Source of the DNA: Ilex aquifolium
Taxonomy: Eukaryota > Streptophyta > Magnoliopsida > Aquifoliales > Aquifoliaceae
Assembly: GCA_951799425.1 (NCBI GenBank)
Contig: OX637399.1
Coordinates: 20,000,001 to 20,064,000 of the forward strand
Direction: 5' to 3'
Length of the DNA: 64,000 bases
Shown here one piece after another: positions 45,070 through 57,739 of the stretch. The first letter of the stretch is position 1. Every line of letters begins with the position of its first letter. The translations under genes were made by a program, and so were the position numbers. A model generated the notes under the pieces. The model searched no databases. It worked only from the letters and a program-made list of their open reading frames with translations, and was not told the DNA's origin.

Positions 45070-46570
45070 CACCCCCCAACTTAAGCTTTGCTAGTCCCTA
45101 AAAAACAAAATGTAAAAGCAAGCAAACAAAAATAAACCTATACTAATTCCGCAATTGCATTTAGCACATGCAACAAGCCTTTAAACCCCTAGGTGATCCC
45201 TAGTGGACGAGTTTTGTCTCGTGAAGGTTTCCAGTGAAGGTACCTACAAACTTCTTGCTAACATCCAATATTTAAAGTATATTCCCCTATCTTAACTAGC
45301 GATGGGATTTCAATAAAAAAACTATGTTCAAAACATCCTAACTAAAAACACATGCAACACATTATAGCTTTAAATGCTATTCTAGAGTATTCACCTATAC
45401 ATTTCCTTTCAAGACTCGTGTGTGTGTGAACTGAACATGTAATTTAAGCATTTACACAACGGAATTCACATTCATGTGGCTATCCAAATTAAGCTTTGAT
45501 GCAAAAACTAACCAAGGGTTTCTCTCAAAAATGAATAACTCAATGATTATCCTAGCATGCACTCCATGTGTATATGTGAGATAGAATCTTATTCACAAAC
45601 CAAAATGCTCACATATAATCCAAAAATGAAGCACATGTATACAAATGAAACAACCTTGGCATAATCTCATGAAAGGAATGCTAGGGCATTAGATAGTAAA
45701 ATTAACTTCTCTTTTTCTTTAAAAGTATGCATCCCCCATGCTTCTCTAGATCTTTTAGGACTTTCATGGGTTATTATGGGGCCTTGGGGTGATGTTGTGG
45801 TAAGGGAAACGAAGGATATAGGATAACAAAGAGGGTTGTTCCGAGTGAGAGACATTAATCTTAGAAAAACACTTCCCTTTTATGGGATTTTGATTTTCAC
45901 ACCATCACCACATCCTTTGTTTCTTTTCTTTCTTTTCCTTTACATTTTTCCCTTTTCTTTTTCTCTTTCTTTTCTTCTTCTCACCCCTTTTCTTCCTTTT
46001 CTTGGATTATCATTTTTTTTTTCTTTCATTGAACTCTATGCGTTCCAACATCATTCACCCCTTTTTGCTTGAGTTTCCACACCATACTTCCTTCTTTTGC
46101 AATCACTCATTTTTGTTTTAGGAACAACCAAGGTAAGGTAGGTATTTCTTATTTTCTTTGGCTTGGTTCAATGTGTGGCATAGAAATGAATTCAATTAAG
46201 GCTCAATCATGGCACTAGGGATAAATTTCACAAGAAAAAGGCTTAGGCTCAAAGCATTCAAAAATGGCCTAAGATCATCTCTAGATAAGCATATGGGAGC
46301 ATTGTACAATCAAGACAAAGTCAATCAACTACCCAAATGCACCTAACCGAAACAAGCATAATGAGACTATTGAACAAATTTGAAAATTAAGAATTGTTCC
46401 TTGAGTAAATGTAAGTTCCCTCCAAACAAGGATTGGCATTAAAGCTCACATGGGTTCTTACTCATCTCCACTATTCATGTCAAGCACTCAAATGTGAACT
46501 CAATCCGTAAATTGTCCAAATTACACATTCAAGGTGCACAATGGTTGAGTTTGAAAGAAAACACATATGG
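43173..46570 (-). mobile_element. Element I: partial Athila-type element nested in C2
   Basis: Minus-strand 3' LTR at 43173-45069, polypurine tract at 45070-45087, then a noncoding block (45100 to about 46560) like A's. C2's own block stops at 43172 and resumes near 46575. No second LTR was found, so it is partial. Its LTR's first ~170 bp are identical to A's 3' LTR. Confidence 0.8.
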
Positions 46571-47063
46571 GGTATGGTAAATAGAATTTCTTTAAATTGC
46601 ATCGATATTCTTTCATGAGATTATGCCAAACATGATTAGTTTGCTTCCATAAACTTCACTCCCTTTCTAATTGTGTATGTGATTTTTTGACTGGCCACCC
46701 TTTGATCACATGCCCCGTGAGAGACAAGTCACTATAATCGGAGCGAACTTTTGCTAAGAGCATTCTACGAGAGGTTTGTGAAATCGAAGCTATCCATGGA
46801 AGGTGGTAAAATGGCGTGTTTGTTATACAACAATTCTTGCTGCTAGAATGATCATTCCTATGACATAGGGAATTCCAAATACCAATGTAACAGATGCTAA
46901 TTTTTGCATAGCATAAATACCAATGAAAGAGGATTATGCGGGAGATATGTCGAAATTGAGGGATGGGTGTCCCAATGACCATGATGCTAATTTACTCTAA
47001 TTAGCAATCTCACATACACATCTGTTTGACTGAAGTTTGTGGGTAGCTTCACTAGAAACCCTC

Positions 47064-47079
47064 ACGAGACAACACTCGT
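47064..47079 (+). other. Conserved hairpin near the 3' end of C2's block
   Basis: ACGAG-ACAACA-CTCGT, flanked by CCCT and AGGG that could extend the stem. The same hairpin is in A (63214-63229), C1 (minus, 27388-27403) and I (minus, 45207-45222), each about 120-150 bp before the polypurine tract. Confidence 0.6.
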
Positions 47080-47205
47080 CCGCTAGGGTAAATCTAGGGG
47101 TTCAACGGCTTGTTGCATACGCTAAATGCAACCGGATGACCTACAAAAATGGAGATTTTCAATTATTGTATTACTAGAGACTAGCAATATTTAGGTTGGG
47201 GGGTG

Positions 47206-49071
47206 TCATTAGTACTTAAAATTAGCATTTTTACTATGCCTTTTTGAGACTAATTATACTTTGATGGAGTTTAAGTGATGTCATTTTCAAGTCTTTAAGT
47301 GAACAAGGACTCAAAGAACAATAAGTATGACACTTGAGTATAACACCAGCATATTAGGGAACAAAATTGGAGAAGCTTGGAGCATTGCAGGAACGTTCGA
47401 ACACCAACTCACGTTCGAACGTCCACTTGAACTGTGAGCAGACCTGACTGCTGAGAGAAGGCGTGTTGCAGCCAAGAAAGAAGACTCTGAGGTTCTGAAG
47501 CACTTGAGTGCCACGTTCGAACGCCAACTCACGTTCGAACGTCCACTTTAGTTGATTGAAGACCAGACTACTGCATAGAGTGTGGAAATGAATTTCACAG
47601 AAGACCACAGACCACTTGAGTGAGAGGGTCAGACCACATCTGGCGTTCGAACGCCCATAATGCAAAGACAGAAGAAACGTTCGAACGACATACAACGTTC
47701 GAACGCCCATAAAGCAAAAACATAGACAACGTTCGAACGGCAACTCACGTTCGAACGTTCTACACAGACTGGCTGTAGAGTAGTTGGTTTTTCACTTGGA
47801 CTTGGGCGGCATACACTATTCCTTCACCCCCTCTTGTCTCCTCCTCTTGCCTATAAATACTCTCATTGTTGGAGAACTAAGGGGAGCAAGTAGAGAGGTT
47901 GATGGAGGCTTAGACTCCCACTCATATTGTAGAATTAGCTTACATTTCCTTGTATGAAGTAGTTGTTCTATAGATTAGTTTGGCTTAGTCCAATATCTCT
48001 TATCTTGTTATAAAATTAGTCTTATATGCTTATGCTTTTATTTCCATGGATAGAGGGAGATAGCTTACCTTTGGTTGTGGATCACCCTCCAAAAGTGACT
48101 ATCTTTCTTCTACTTTTAATATGTGTATCATTCACTTCCATTCCTTGAGTTTCTTTCTTCCCTTAGAGGAGTGAAACTCTTTCACTTTTCTAGAGCTTCG
48201 CCAAAGCCATGAAGGGTGGAACATGATTCACTAATTCTTTGTCGAAGATCGGCTCCTTGTTTATTGTGCTTTGTTTGGTGAACCCTCTACTTGGAGGAAT
48301 GAGCATCACTTACTTTTCTAGCTTTACCAAAGCCATGAAGAGTGAGTAGTTTCTCATTCACTCTTTAGTAAAAGGATAAGGGCATGTATAAATTATCCAG
48401 ATGTTATATTTGTGCAATTTTGATTATGCTTAATGCTATATATTCCCCATGCTTATTGAATGATTGATTGCATCTAGCAAAGTTAAGGTACTTTGTATAA
48501 CCAGAAGTTTTTTCTATAACACATATAACTCTTGTATAGAAAGACTCATTGGTTCAAGGCAAGTACCCCGGCTAGATCTTCATGACTACCCTTCAATCTT
48601 TGCCATTATTGTGCTTCAATTAAAGAATGAAAATGGAACATTAATGTCATGATTGGATGTCTTGTAGAAACACTTGCTTGTTGGTAGACGGGTTAAGTCT
48701 CGGCACAGACAATTCTTGTAAACTTCTAGAAAGACATCAGAATCATGATCTTAATTCTCTTAATCCACCTTTATCTTCCGATTAATCTACTGTTGACACG
48801 GGGGTTAATTGAGTTATCAAGCACAAATGTAACATACCGGATAATTAACTACATGTCCAGATCCTTGAGCTAAAGAGTGACTCTTTTACATTAGAGCTTA
48901 TCTCATATTTTGTTTAGAAAATTCTGTTGGAAAGAATCTTATATTCTGTCCAGGAAATCTCACACCTCACACAACTTCAAAACTCAAGGGTTACAATCAA
49001 TAGGTCTCGACCACTCCTTACCCCAAAAACACCAAGAAGAGTTCCCTATGAATTCGACTCCGGACTCAAAT
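47206..49071 (+). mobile_element. 3' LTR of element C2
   Basis: Follows the tract TTTAGGTTGGGGGGTG and starts TCATTAGTACTT. Type-C palindromes at 47391-47760 and TATA box near 47851. Near 49065 it passes into a 96-bp repeat of C1's LTR sharing CTCAAAT. Confidence 0.85.
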
Positions 49072-49297
49072 AAACCAAGAGGACGTTCGAATGTGAGTTA
49101 GCGTTCGAATGTTCTTGCTTTGTTCCAAACTTCTCCAATTTTGCTCCAGGGCATACTAGTGTTGCATGAAAATTTGATATTCATTGCCTTTGGTCTCTTG
49201 TACAATTTATGTCCTGAAATGTCATTATTTAAACTCCATTAAAGTATAATTAGTCTTAAAAAGGGCATAGTAATATGCTGATTTTAACTACTAATCA
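49065..49297 (-). mobile_element. Outer part of C1's 5' LTR, with a 96-bp repeat
   Basis: Starts (minus strand) TGATTAGTAGTT at 49297. 49065-49160 repeats 37900-37995 without length change but with six base differences, four of them in or beside palindromes. C2 therefore lies between two copies of a 96-bp C1 segment. Confidence 0.8.
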
Positions 49298-49302
49298 CCA
49301 CC

Positions 49303-50970
49303 CTTAGTCTCTTTTTCATTTTTCAATGTGGCTTTGGGAGAGACTTTAGGTAAAATGATTTTATCTATTTTCTTGCCATTCCTAAGGGTGGTGATCGCCT
49401 TGAGTTGCTCACAACTCTCTTTGATAGAATTGGACGATTCAATCACATGTTGACCCCTTGGGTTTTCTTAGGGTTGTGCGGGAAATTTTCCTTTCTCTTG
49501 TTGGACCGACCCTATAGCATTGGTAAACTTAGTGATTTGAGTCTGGATGTCATTAAAAGTGGTGGCGGTTTGATTGTTGATTTTGGTTTGACTCTGAATG
49601 AATTGATGCACGAAAACCTCCAAATTTCTCTTGTGATGAGGTTGGTAGGTGGGTGGGTTGGGTGGTCCTTGTTGACCAAACCCTTGTTGAGATGGGTTTT
49701 GTGAAAACCCTTGTGGATTGGATAGTGGGTATTGGGAACTAGATGAGGGACCATGACCACAATATGATTGGTTTTGCTTGGGCGGAATGGGAGGTGACAA
49801 TGAGGTATACCCATGAGGAATAGGGTTGTTATTCTTCCAACTAAAATTCGGGTGGTTACTCCATCCCTGATTATATGTTTTAGAGTGTGGAGAGAATAAT
49901 TGCCTACTTTGGTTAAAGGCATTCGCTTGATCATGATATACCTCTTTGAGTGCCGGAATGTTTGGGCACTCCAAAATAGAATGCTCAACACTCTCACATA
50001 TTGAGCACGACTCCTCGACCTTAGTGATATTTGACACATCATGCCTCTATTCACCTCTAGAATTTCTACCTTGCTGGACAATTTTGTTATTCTAGCAAGC
50101 AAGTCTTCTTGGTCACGCAAGTTATACATCCTCCCTCCACTTGGTTGACTACTCGGAGAGGACCTTGGCACATCGGTGGGATCCATGATATCCCAAGATT
50201 AGCAATTTTTTGTCAATGTGTTAAAGTACTCATGGGCTTCATCGGGATCCTTACTTAGAAACTCTTCGTTGCACGTCATGTCGTTGAATTTTTTATGGCC
50301 CGGTGTAATTCCTTCATAGAAGAAACTCACAAATTGTCATGGCTCGAATTTGTGATGTGGAATGAAGTGTAACAAGTCCTTGTATCTATCCCAACATTGA
50401 TAGAACTGCTCATTTGGTGTTTCCAAAAAATTTTGAATTTGTTTCTTAAGAGCAATTGTCTTGGGCACCAGAAAAAATTTGTTTAAAAATTTGGATAGCA
50501 TTTGTGCCCAAGAACTTATCGAGCGGGGTTTCAATGAGTTCAACCAAGTTTTAGCTTTGTCCTTCAGGGAAAAGGGAAATAATTTCATACGTGCCAAGTC
50601 TTCCATGGCATGGTTTGTAATGAATGTTTCAACTATTTCCACAAATTCCTTAATGTCTAGGTAAGGATTTTCTCATTCAACTCCATGGAATTGAGGAAGT
50701 AATTGCAACATGCTCGGTTTAACTAGGAAGCCATGGGCTTGCAAGGGTAGAAGTATGTATGAGGGAGTAGTGCTTCGAGTAGGTTGGAGATAATCTCTCA
50801 TTGATCTCGTCGGAGGATCAATTGGGAGATTATTTCTTCATTCCTCGGAGGGGAAAATTGCATTCAGGGATTTGGCACTCGGGGGTTTTGCATTCCCTCG
50901 CCCCTCGGATTGTTGGCACCTTCATCCCCAAAATTGTCTCTGGCATCCTCGGGTGGGTCTTGGTTTATAT
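49303..50970 (-). pseudogene. Element D gag
   Basis: Frames 50337-50642 and 49468-50037 read an Athila-type gag: MKLFPFSLKDKAKTWLNSLK, NEQFYQCWDRYKDLL, then one zinc knuckle (CSICESVEHSILECP) and a Gln/Pro-rich C-terminus (NHPNFSWKNNNP, FGQQGPPNPPTYQP). It continues across C1 into 25440. Broken. Confidence 0.84.
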
Positions 50971-51164
50971 TCATATTTGGTCCTAGGGCACGTCTCACTA
51001 GTCTATTTTGATTATCACGTCCCCACATGCAAAAACACTGCTTACAATTGAAAAAAGAGTATACACAAATATGTACAAAGGAGCAACGTACCTTGGCCCG
51101 TGATGAGAATCATGGGACTTACCTCCGTTGTCTCCAAATCACCTTCGAATTCGATGTTTAGCCT

Positions 51165-51182
51165 TCCCTGGCAACGACGCCA
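51165..51182 (-). promoter_or_regulatory. Primer-binding site of element D
   Basis: Minus-strand TGGCGTCGTTGCCAGGGA, two changes from A's tRNA-Asp site, four bases inside the 5' LTR (which ends at 51187). Confidence 0.85.
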
Positions 51183-51186
51183 ACAA

Positions 51187-52915
51187 TGCTTGATGGTTTT
51201 CCCTAATGTCCAAACAAGAACCCGGATTATGTGTATGTGGCTTATAGAAATTGGTGAGTGTCACTCTCTCTCAGGTTCAATGCAAGAAATGGGGAAAATC
51301 ATGTGGACGAACAAAAACATCTGTGTGTATGTGTGCAAAAGTGCTCCCCAAGTGTAGAGAGACTTGCAATGTCATGCTTTACTTGGAATGGGTATTCCAA
51401 GGTCGTCTCCTCAGGGATGGAAATGTCAAATGTTTTTGAAGGGTGATTTGTAAAGAAATGAAAATTAAAAAATCTTGTGAATTGTGTTTTGGTGAGTTGT
51501 GTTTTGAGAAATATGCAAGAAAGCAAGGTTGGCTAATCCATAGAGGTCATTCCTATGGGAATGCCAAATCGACTCAATTCATTCAACCAATGGTGTCTCG
51601 GTATTTGATTGATTCGTAGAAAGTGAGGGACTAATGTGGTTGTGTTGGACAAAAGCATACCCCGTGACAAGTCTACGGTGTATCAAGAGCTCACAACCAT
51701 GTCCGCACTCAACCTAATCAAACTAAACACTTTACACTATGAGGAAGAACGAAAGAGAGTCAATTTCACATACCCAAGAGGAAATTCCCCTTGGATTAGC
51801 CAACTAAAATTTTAGCTACTCATAGTAAACGTAAGAACAAACATAATGTAAAGACACATGGTAGTGAAATGAAACATGAAACTTGTATTGATGCAAGACA
51901 AGATTTCAACTACAAGAGCAAAGTCATTCATACCCAAAATACAAAGCTTGAAGAGGAAATACCAAATGTAGATATGAAAATACAAAAACACTTAGCTAAG
52001 CTTGATTACAACTTGAATAAAAGAGATAGAGTGTAAGAGGGAAGGATTACAAGTAAAATAAAGCTTACTACAATGAAAATGGTGAAGGAAATGTAAAAAC
52101 CCAACTTTCTTTCTCTAAAACTTCATCTTCAACCTTAGAGCTTCTCTCTCTAAAAGCATGTAAAAAATCTAAATAATGGTGTCAGGCTTCTCTAAAATTC
52201 GTCCATCCTCCCTCCCTTAGCATGTTTGAACTGAATTGGAATGATTGGAGAGAAGTTGGACACTTGAACAAGAAATTTCAGTCCAAGCCTACTCATCCCA
52301 TGCTTTCCCAACCACCCATTTTCTCTCTCTTGCTTCTCCCCTCTCTCTTACTTCAAATCTGACTTTGGGGGTTAGGAGAGCATCATGGGGTGTCAAAAAT
52401 ATCAGGGTATTGTTTGGAGGACAAGAGGTGGACCCCCGGATTAGGTGGAGTCGTGTGAACAGGTGTCTGGCAGATATAGGCGAAACCTATCGGTAGAATA
52501 TAGAAAACCTACCGCTAGGTTTTTTCCAGTAAGATTTTCTAAAAGTAGGTTTTTGCATGACAGATGTAGAAGATTTCCAATAGCATTTTCTACTGATAGT
52601 TATTGAGTCTTCTACCGGTAGGTTTGACTGACTTCTACCAATAGGTCTTGGTTGCCTCTACCGGTAGGTTTTGTCCTGCTTTGGAATTTCCTTGGTTCCT
52701 TGATGTCCCGAGCCATCCTTTAAGTGGTCTCTTCTTCCCCATTGACTTTGAGCACTTGATGGGATGCTTTATACATGACTTTGTCTGCTCTTTACCTACA
52801 ATCACACAAATCTCCATTAGTTGTGAATTTGAAACCATTTTCCCAAATTTTCACCACAAATTAAGTAATGTGGGTGCAATAGAGATGCATGATGTGTAAT
52901 ATTATGTACTCATCA
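51187..52915 (-). mobile_element. 5' LTR of element D
   Basis: 1729 bp, pairs with 15918-17629. Type-D palindromes have cores at 52491, 52509 (both diverged), 52614, 52636 (diverged) and 52660. GGGGGTCCACC lies at 52428-52438 (minus strand). CATGC follows at 52916-52920. Confidence 0.9.
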
Positions 52916-52920
52916 CATGC

Positions 52921-55235
52921 TCGATAATTTCTTGGGCCCAAATGTTATCTGAATTTTTAATCAAGTTTTTCTGGTGCCCAAGACCACTGCTTTGAAAAAC
53001 AAAATTCAAAACATTTTCAAGAAACCAATTGAGCAATTTTATCAGTGTTGGAAAAGATATAAGGATATATTGCACTCCATTCCACATCACAAAATTGAAC
53101 TGTGGCAACTGGTTAGTTTCTTCTACGAAGGAATTATGCCAGGGCATTGACAATTCATTGACATGAGGTGCAATGGAGAATTCTTGAACAAGGACCCCGA
53201 TGAAGCCCTAGAGTACTTTGATACTTTGGCAGAGAATGCTCAATCTTGGAATATCATTGATCCTGCTGATGTACCAAGGTCCTCTATAGGCACTCAACCA
53301 AGTGGGGGTGGGCTATATAACTTGAACCAAGAAGATTTGCATGCTAAAATTGCAAAGTTGTCCCATAAGGTGGAAAGCTTAGAGGTCAATAAGAGGCATG
53401 AAGTGTCAAATGTGACTAAGGCTGAGGAATTTTGCTCAATGTGAGAATGTTGAGCATTCCAGCTCGGAGTGTCCAAACATTCTAGCACTTAAGAAAGTGT
53501 ATCATGAGCAGGTGCATGCATTCAATCAAACTAGGCAGTCATATTCTCCACACTCTAACACGTACAATCTGGGATGGAGCTCCCACCCGAAATTTAGTTG
53601 GACGAATGAAAATCCTACACCTCATGGATCCACTTCATTGCCACATCCCATCCCACCAAAACAAAACCAACCATTTTATGGTCATGGTCCGTCTTCTAGC
53701 ACTCAATATCAAAGGTCCAATCCAAAAGGGTTTTTCTCAAAACCCGCCTCAACAAGGGTTCGGTCAACAAGAACAACCCAATCCACCCACTTATCAACCT
53801 CCTCACAAGAGGAATTTGGAGGAAATCATGCATCAATTCATTCAAAGTCAAACCGCAACCAGTAACCAAAATGCCACAATTTTTAATGACATCCAGACAC
53901 AAATTACCAAGTTGACCAATGCCATGGTGTCATTTCAACAACAAAATTGAAAAGTTTCCGCACAACTCCAAGAGAAATCCAATGGTCAACATGTGATCGA
54001 GTAGTCCGATGCCACTAAAGAAAGTTTTTAGCAACTCAAGGTTGTCAACACTCTTAGGAGTGGAAAGGAAATTGATAAAACCATTTTACCTAAGGTCTCA
54101 CTCAAGGCCACTTTGAAAAATGAAAACGAGACCAAGGGTAACTCTGGAGAGGGTGAACAACTATAGAAGCCCAAGGTTGTCGATTTGATTGTGAATGATT
54201 GTCCTATTCCAACCCCCTATCCTCAACGATTGAGGGCACTTGCTAAGATTGCTAATTATTCTGATATTTTTGAGATGTTTAAGCAGGTGAAGATCAATAT
54301 TCCACTCCTTAATGCCATCAAGCAAATCCCCTCTTGTGGAAAGATATTGAATGACTTATGCACTGTGAAGAGGAAGTTGGATGTGCACAAGAAAACATGT
54401 TCCACCAATCAAAGAGCTCCATCTTGAGGACAGACACCCCAACCAAGTTCAAGAATCCCAGCTGCCCTACAATTTCCATCACCATTGGGAATTTCTGTGT
54501 GGAACAAGCATTGCCAGATTTAGGGGCAAATGTCAACTTTCTACCATTCTTAGTGTACCAACAACTATAGCTAGAGTTGAAACCAACCTCCATCAATCTT
54601 CAGCTAGCAGATTGTATCGTGAGAACACCAAGGAGAGTAGTAGAGGATGTGTTGGTCCAAGTGAAAAAAATTTATTTTTTCGTTGATTTCATTGTGCTTG
54701 ACGCTCACCCCGTTGCTAATACCACTGCAAAATCCCCATCATTCTAGGAAGACCTTTTCTTGCAACTTCTAGTGTCGTGATAAATTACAAGAATGGTCTA
54801 ATGAAGCTAGCATTTAGAAATATGACATTGGGTCTTAATGTGTTCAACCTATGTAATCAACCGGGGGATGACGAGGACATTTATGAAGTCAATAGGATTG
54901 ACACACTTGTGGGGCATCACATGGACTTATTGTGCAACACAATTTTGGGGGAGGAAGAGTTTGTTAAGGATTTGGAACCGAAAATTGTGCAAGGGATTTG
55001 AAAATTTGCCTCCATAAGAGAAGAAAATTTTTTCATTCACTGTGCAACCACCAACTTTGAAGTTAAATCCATTACCATCCACACTTAAATATGCATTCTT
55101 GGGGGAGAGCCAAACATTTTTAGTGGTGATAAGCTCTTGAGCCAAAGCAAGAGGAAGAACTGTTGAGAGTCTTGAGAAAGCATAGAGGAACGATCGGTTG
55201 GACTATTGCCAACATCAAGGGAATTAGCCCTTGAT
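52921..55235 (+). pseudogene. Element E: rest of gag, protease and start of RT
   Basis: Continues the gag interrupted at 15917: SHPKFSWTNENPTPHGSTSL, QFIQSQ, then KINIPLLNAIKQIPSCGKIL, protease-region sequence, and GWTIANIKGISP-like sequence at the start of RT, where recognisable E sequence ends near 55235. Spread over several frames and broken; E's remaining pol and 3' end are not in the window. Confidence 0.8.
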
Positions 55236-56027
55236 AGGATTATATACTAAAAGCTTAACTTTTTTTAGTGAAACTCGTTTTATTAATTAATAGAAGTTTG
55301 GTTTTTCCATTTAATTGAGAATGTATGTGGACAAAATGTTTGCATTTTATTATGATATATGGTATGCGTGTGTCTTATATTTTACATTGTAGATAATCTA
55401 GTGTGTGGAGTTTGGCTTATGCACAGAAGACAAGATTATCGGATCCTTGTATAATATAAGTATAGGTTCACAATCTTAGATGGAATTGGACACACCATCA
55501 GTATGGTTGTAGTGTAGTATTCTGGCATAGTCTGTCTTAACTATAGGAGATGTTTGATGTCTCGGATTATTGCACTAGTACACTTTGTGTATGGAACAGA
55601 CCCATGTTGAGGTTATTATCTTTTACTGATTCAATAAGATAACAAATGCCTCATGATTATTATGATTGTTTATGCTCTTAATCCCAATATATTTAATTTT
55701 CACATGCATATAATGTTTGTTACTTTAATTCATCAAAGAGTGAGATTCATATTGAGTTAATAAGCTCGATGAATTGGGAGACGATATTATTTGTATGGTG
55801 AAAATTAATTATTAGAGGAAACCACATCCTGGTATTTGAATGGGTTGATAATGTCCTCTTGAGGAAGCTCATAAGTTTTGTCTATGTCAAACCCTGCAGG
55901 TGGATTTAATTATCAGACATGATAAATAAGTTGAGTGGTAATGTCTCAAAGAATAAAAAAAAGTCAATTAAATATAATTATCAGCAATTTATTTAATTGA
56001 TGGACATCTGTAATCCTAAGTGTGGTG
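55236..56027. other. AT-rich segment of unknown origin
   Basis: No supported frame. After E's RT start the sequence becomes AT-rich with no match to other parts of the window, and it continues after solo LTR L3 at 57740-57891. The wording (for example around 55400-55560) reminds me of a Ty1/copia LTR or other interspersed repeat, but I cannot support a family. Confidence 0.4.
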
Positions 56028-56032
56028 AGATT

Positions 56033-57734
56033 TGATTAGCACAAATTGGGGAGAAATGCATTTAATCTACCTTTTAATAAAGTTTTGTGTGAATATAGGT
56101 GAAGAGTTGTAAATGGCTTGAGTTAAGCTCCCATCGTAGTGTTTAAAGTCAATGGAGATGAGGGGATAGCTTAAAGGAAGGATTGGAAGGTGAAGAAACT
56201 AAGAAAAAGGCAAATTGGATGAAAACCTTCCGGAAGGTTTGGCCATAAACTTTTCGGAAGGTTTGCACTTGGTCTGCCAATGCACTACCAAAACCTTCCG
56301 GAAGGTTTTGTCTACTAGAATAAACCTTCCAGAAGGTTTGCATCAACCTTCCAGAAGGTTTGGGTCACTGGACAACTTTTTCTCCTTGCTCTGCATAAAC
56401 CTTCCGGAAGGTTTGCATCGACCTTCCGGCAGGTTTTGCCTAGAAATGACAGATAGCCTGCAACTCAAGCTCTGCCACTTGGGGGTCCCACCTATGATTC
56501 TCCCACTTTTCCCCTGACATCTCTTTCACACATACATGCCTCCCCTTACCTAAGGTTGGACTTGTGAGGCCCAAGATTTATGAGGAAGAGAGAGAAAAGG
56601 GAAGCCTAGGAAATTGCAGGCTAGGCTTGTTCAAGCCTGTCAAAGCCATCAACTCAGCCCCCATTGATGGGAGGCCTGTCACACATGCTAGAAGACCTCC
56701 ATGGACGAAAATACAAGTATCACTTGACATTTTTTTACAGATTATTCAGCATTGTTCAGCATTTTAGAGAGAGAACCTCAAGGAGGAAGACATAGTTTTA
56801 AAGAGAGAAGTTATATTTTTGCATTTCCTTCACCCATTTCACTTGAAATCTTCTATAAGACTCTTGTAAGCTTCATTTATTGAACTTAATGTCATTTATT
56901 TCAACTGTATTGCAAGTTTAGTTAAGTAGCTTTCAATCTACCATTGTTACATTCAAGTTTTACACTTCAAGCTTTTTAGTTGGGTATTAAATGCACTTAT
57001 TTTTGTAGTTTCACTTTTCCTCACTTCAATACAAGTTTAAACTTCCATTTCAATACCATGTCTCTCTATACATTGTATGTCTTTGCATTTAACATGAGTA
57101 GCTAAGCTTTAAGTTGACTAATCCAAGGGAGATTTCCTCTTGGGTATGCTAAATCAACTCTTTTTCATTCCTCCTCGTAGTGAAAGGTGGTTTGGTTTGA
57201 CTAGGTTGAGTGCGGACATGGTTGTGAGCTCTTGATACACCGTAGAATTGTCATGGGGTATGCTTGATTCCTCACATCCATTTTAGTCACTCGCTTCCTA
57301 CGAATCAATCAAACATCTATGCACCATTGGAAGAATGTTTTGAGTTGATTTGGCATTCCCATTGGAATGATCTCTTCGGATTAGCCAACACTTGTTCCAT
57401 TACATTTCTATAACCAATCTTCACTCACCAAAACACAAAACTCAAAGACTTTACACTTTTCATTTTTCACAAAATCAGCTTCAACACAATTCACCTTCCT
57501 TCCCGAAGGAGATGACCTTGGAATACCAATTCCAAGTAAAACACGACACTCAAAAGTCTTTCTATGCTTGGGGAGCACTTTTGTACACACACACACACAC
57601 ATTTCATTCACACACCCGTTTTTCCATTTCTTGCATGATATCCGAGGGAGAGTGACACTCACCTAACCGTATAAGCCACATACACATTACTGGAATCATG
57701 GTCGGAAATTAGGAACGACGGAATACTTCAAGCA
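56033..57734 (+). mobile_element. Solo LTR L3 (type-A family, 1702 bp)
   Basis: Starts TGATTAGCACAA and ends CTTCAAGCA. AGATT flanks it at 56028-56032 and 57735-57739. It resembles L2 on the opposite strand. Type-A palindromes at 56228-56432 and GGGGGTCCCACC at 56481-56492. A perfect target duplication and no internal region identify a solo LTR. Confidence 0.92.
56222..56437. repeat. TTCCGGAA palindromes (type A) in L3
   Basis: Perfect cores at 56228, 56296 and 56402; one-mismatch cores at 56252, 56327, 56349 and 56425. Spacings 24, 44, 31, 22, 53, 23. Confidence 0.92.
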
Positions 57735-57739
57735 AGATT

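Larger units (their letters stand above)
37996..49071 (+). mobile_element. Element C2: non-autonomous C-family element nested in C1's LTR, holding element I
   Basis: 5' LTR 37996-39911, primer site at 39918, 3' LTR from 47206. The 5-bp CTAGT of C1's LTR stands at its left edge (37991-37995); on the right a repeat of C1's LTR (49065-49160) also ends in CTAGT. Inside are the ORF Y homologue, type-C palindromes, ORF X and the noncoding block; no gag-pol was recognised. The first ~290 bp of the two LTRs differ at about a dozen places (~4%). Broken, with several breaks. Confidence 0.83.
25468..49297 (-). mobile_element. Element C1: Athila-type retrotransposon nested in D, itself holding C2
   Basis: Flanked by CCACC at 25463-25467 and 49298-49302. 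3' LTR 25468-27245; 5' LTR in two parts (about 36366-37995 and 49065-49297) around the nested C2. Minus-strand order: LTR, gag end, protease, RT-RNase H, integrase, small ORF Y, type-C palindromes, ORF X, noncoding block, polypurine tract, LTR. About 12.7 kb without C2. LTR halves differ by roughly 2-6% by eye depending on segment. It is incomplete and broken; I see no primer-binding site. Confidence 0.85.
15918..52915 (-). mobile_element. Element D: Athila-type retrotransposon nested in E's gag, itself holding C1
   Basis: Minus-strand element with LTRs at 15918-17629 (3') and 51187-52915 (5'), primer site at 51165-51182 and polypurine tract at 17630. Flanks are CACGC (15913-15917) and CATGC (52916-52920), a target duplication with one change. 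Without the nested insertion it is about 13.2 kb. Order on the minus strand: LTR, leader, gag, protease, RT-RNase H, integrase, noncoding block, type-D palindromes, ORF X, LTR. By eye the LTRs differ at about 25 places over their first ~390 bp (about 6%), suggesting a few million years. All parts are present but it is broken, with many breaks. Confidence 0.88.

Noticed and set aside
56215-56517. Short frames over palindrome arrays (for example peptides repeating LPEGL or TFRKV)
   Set aside because: They are translations of TTCCGGAA repeats in noncoding LTR sequence; the same peptides appear on both strands because the motif is palindromic.
10009-57734. L2 and L3 as two LTRs of one element
   Set aside because: They are on opposite strands and each has its own target duplication (CAAGG, AGATT), so they are separate solo LTRs.
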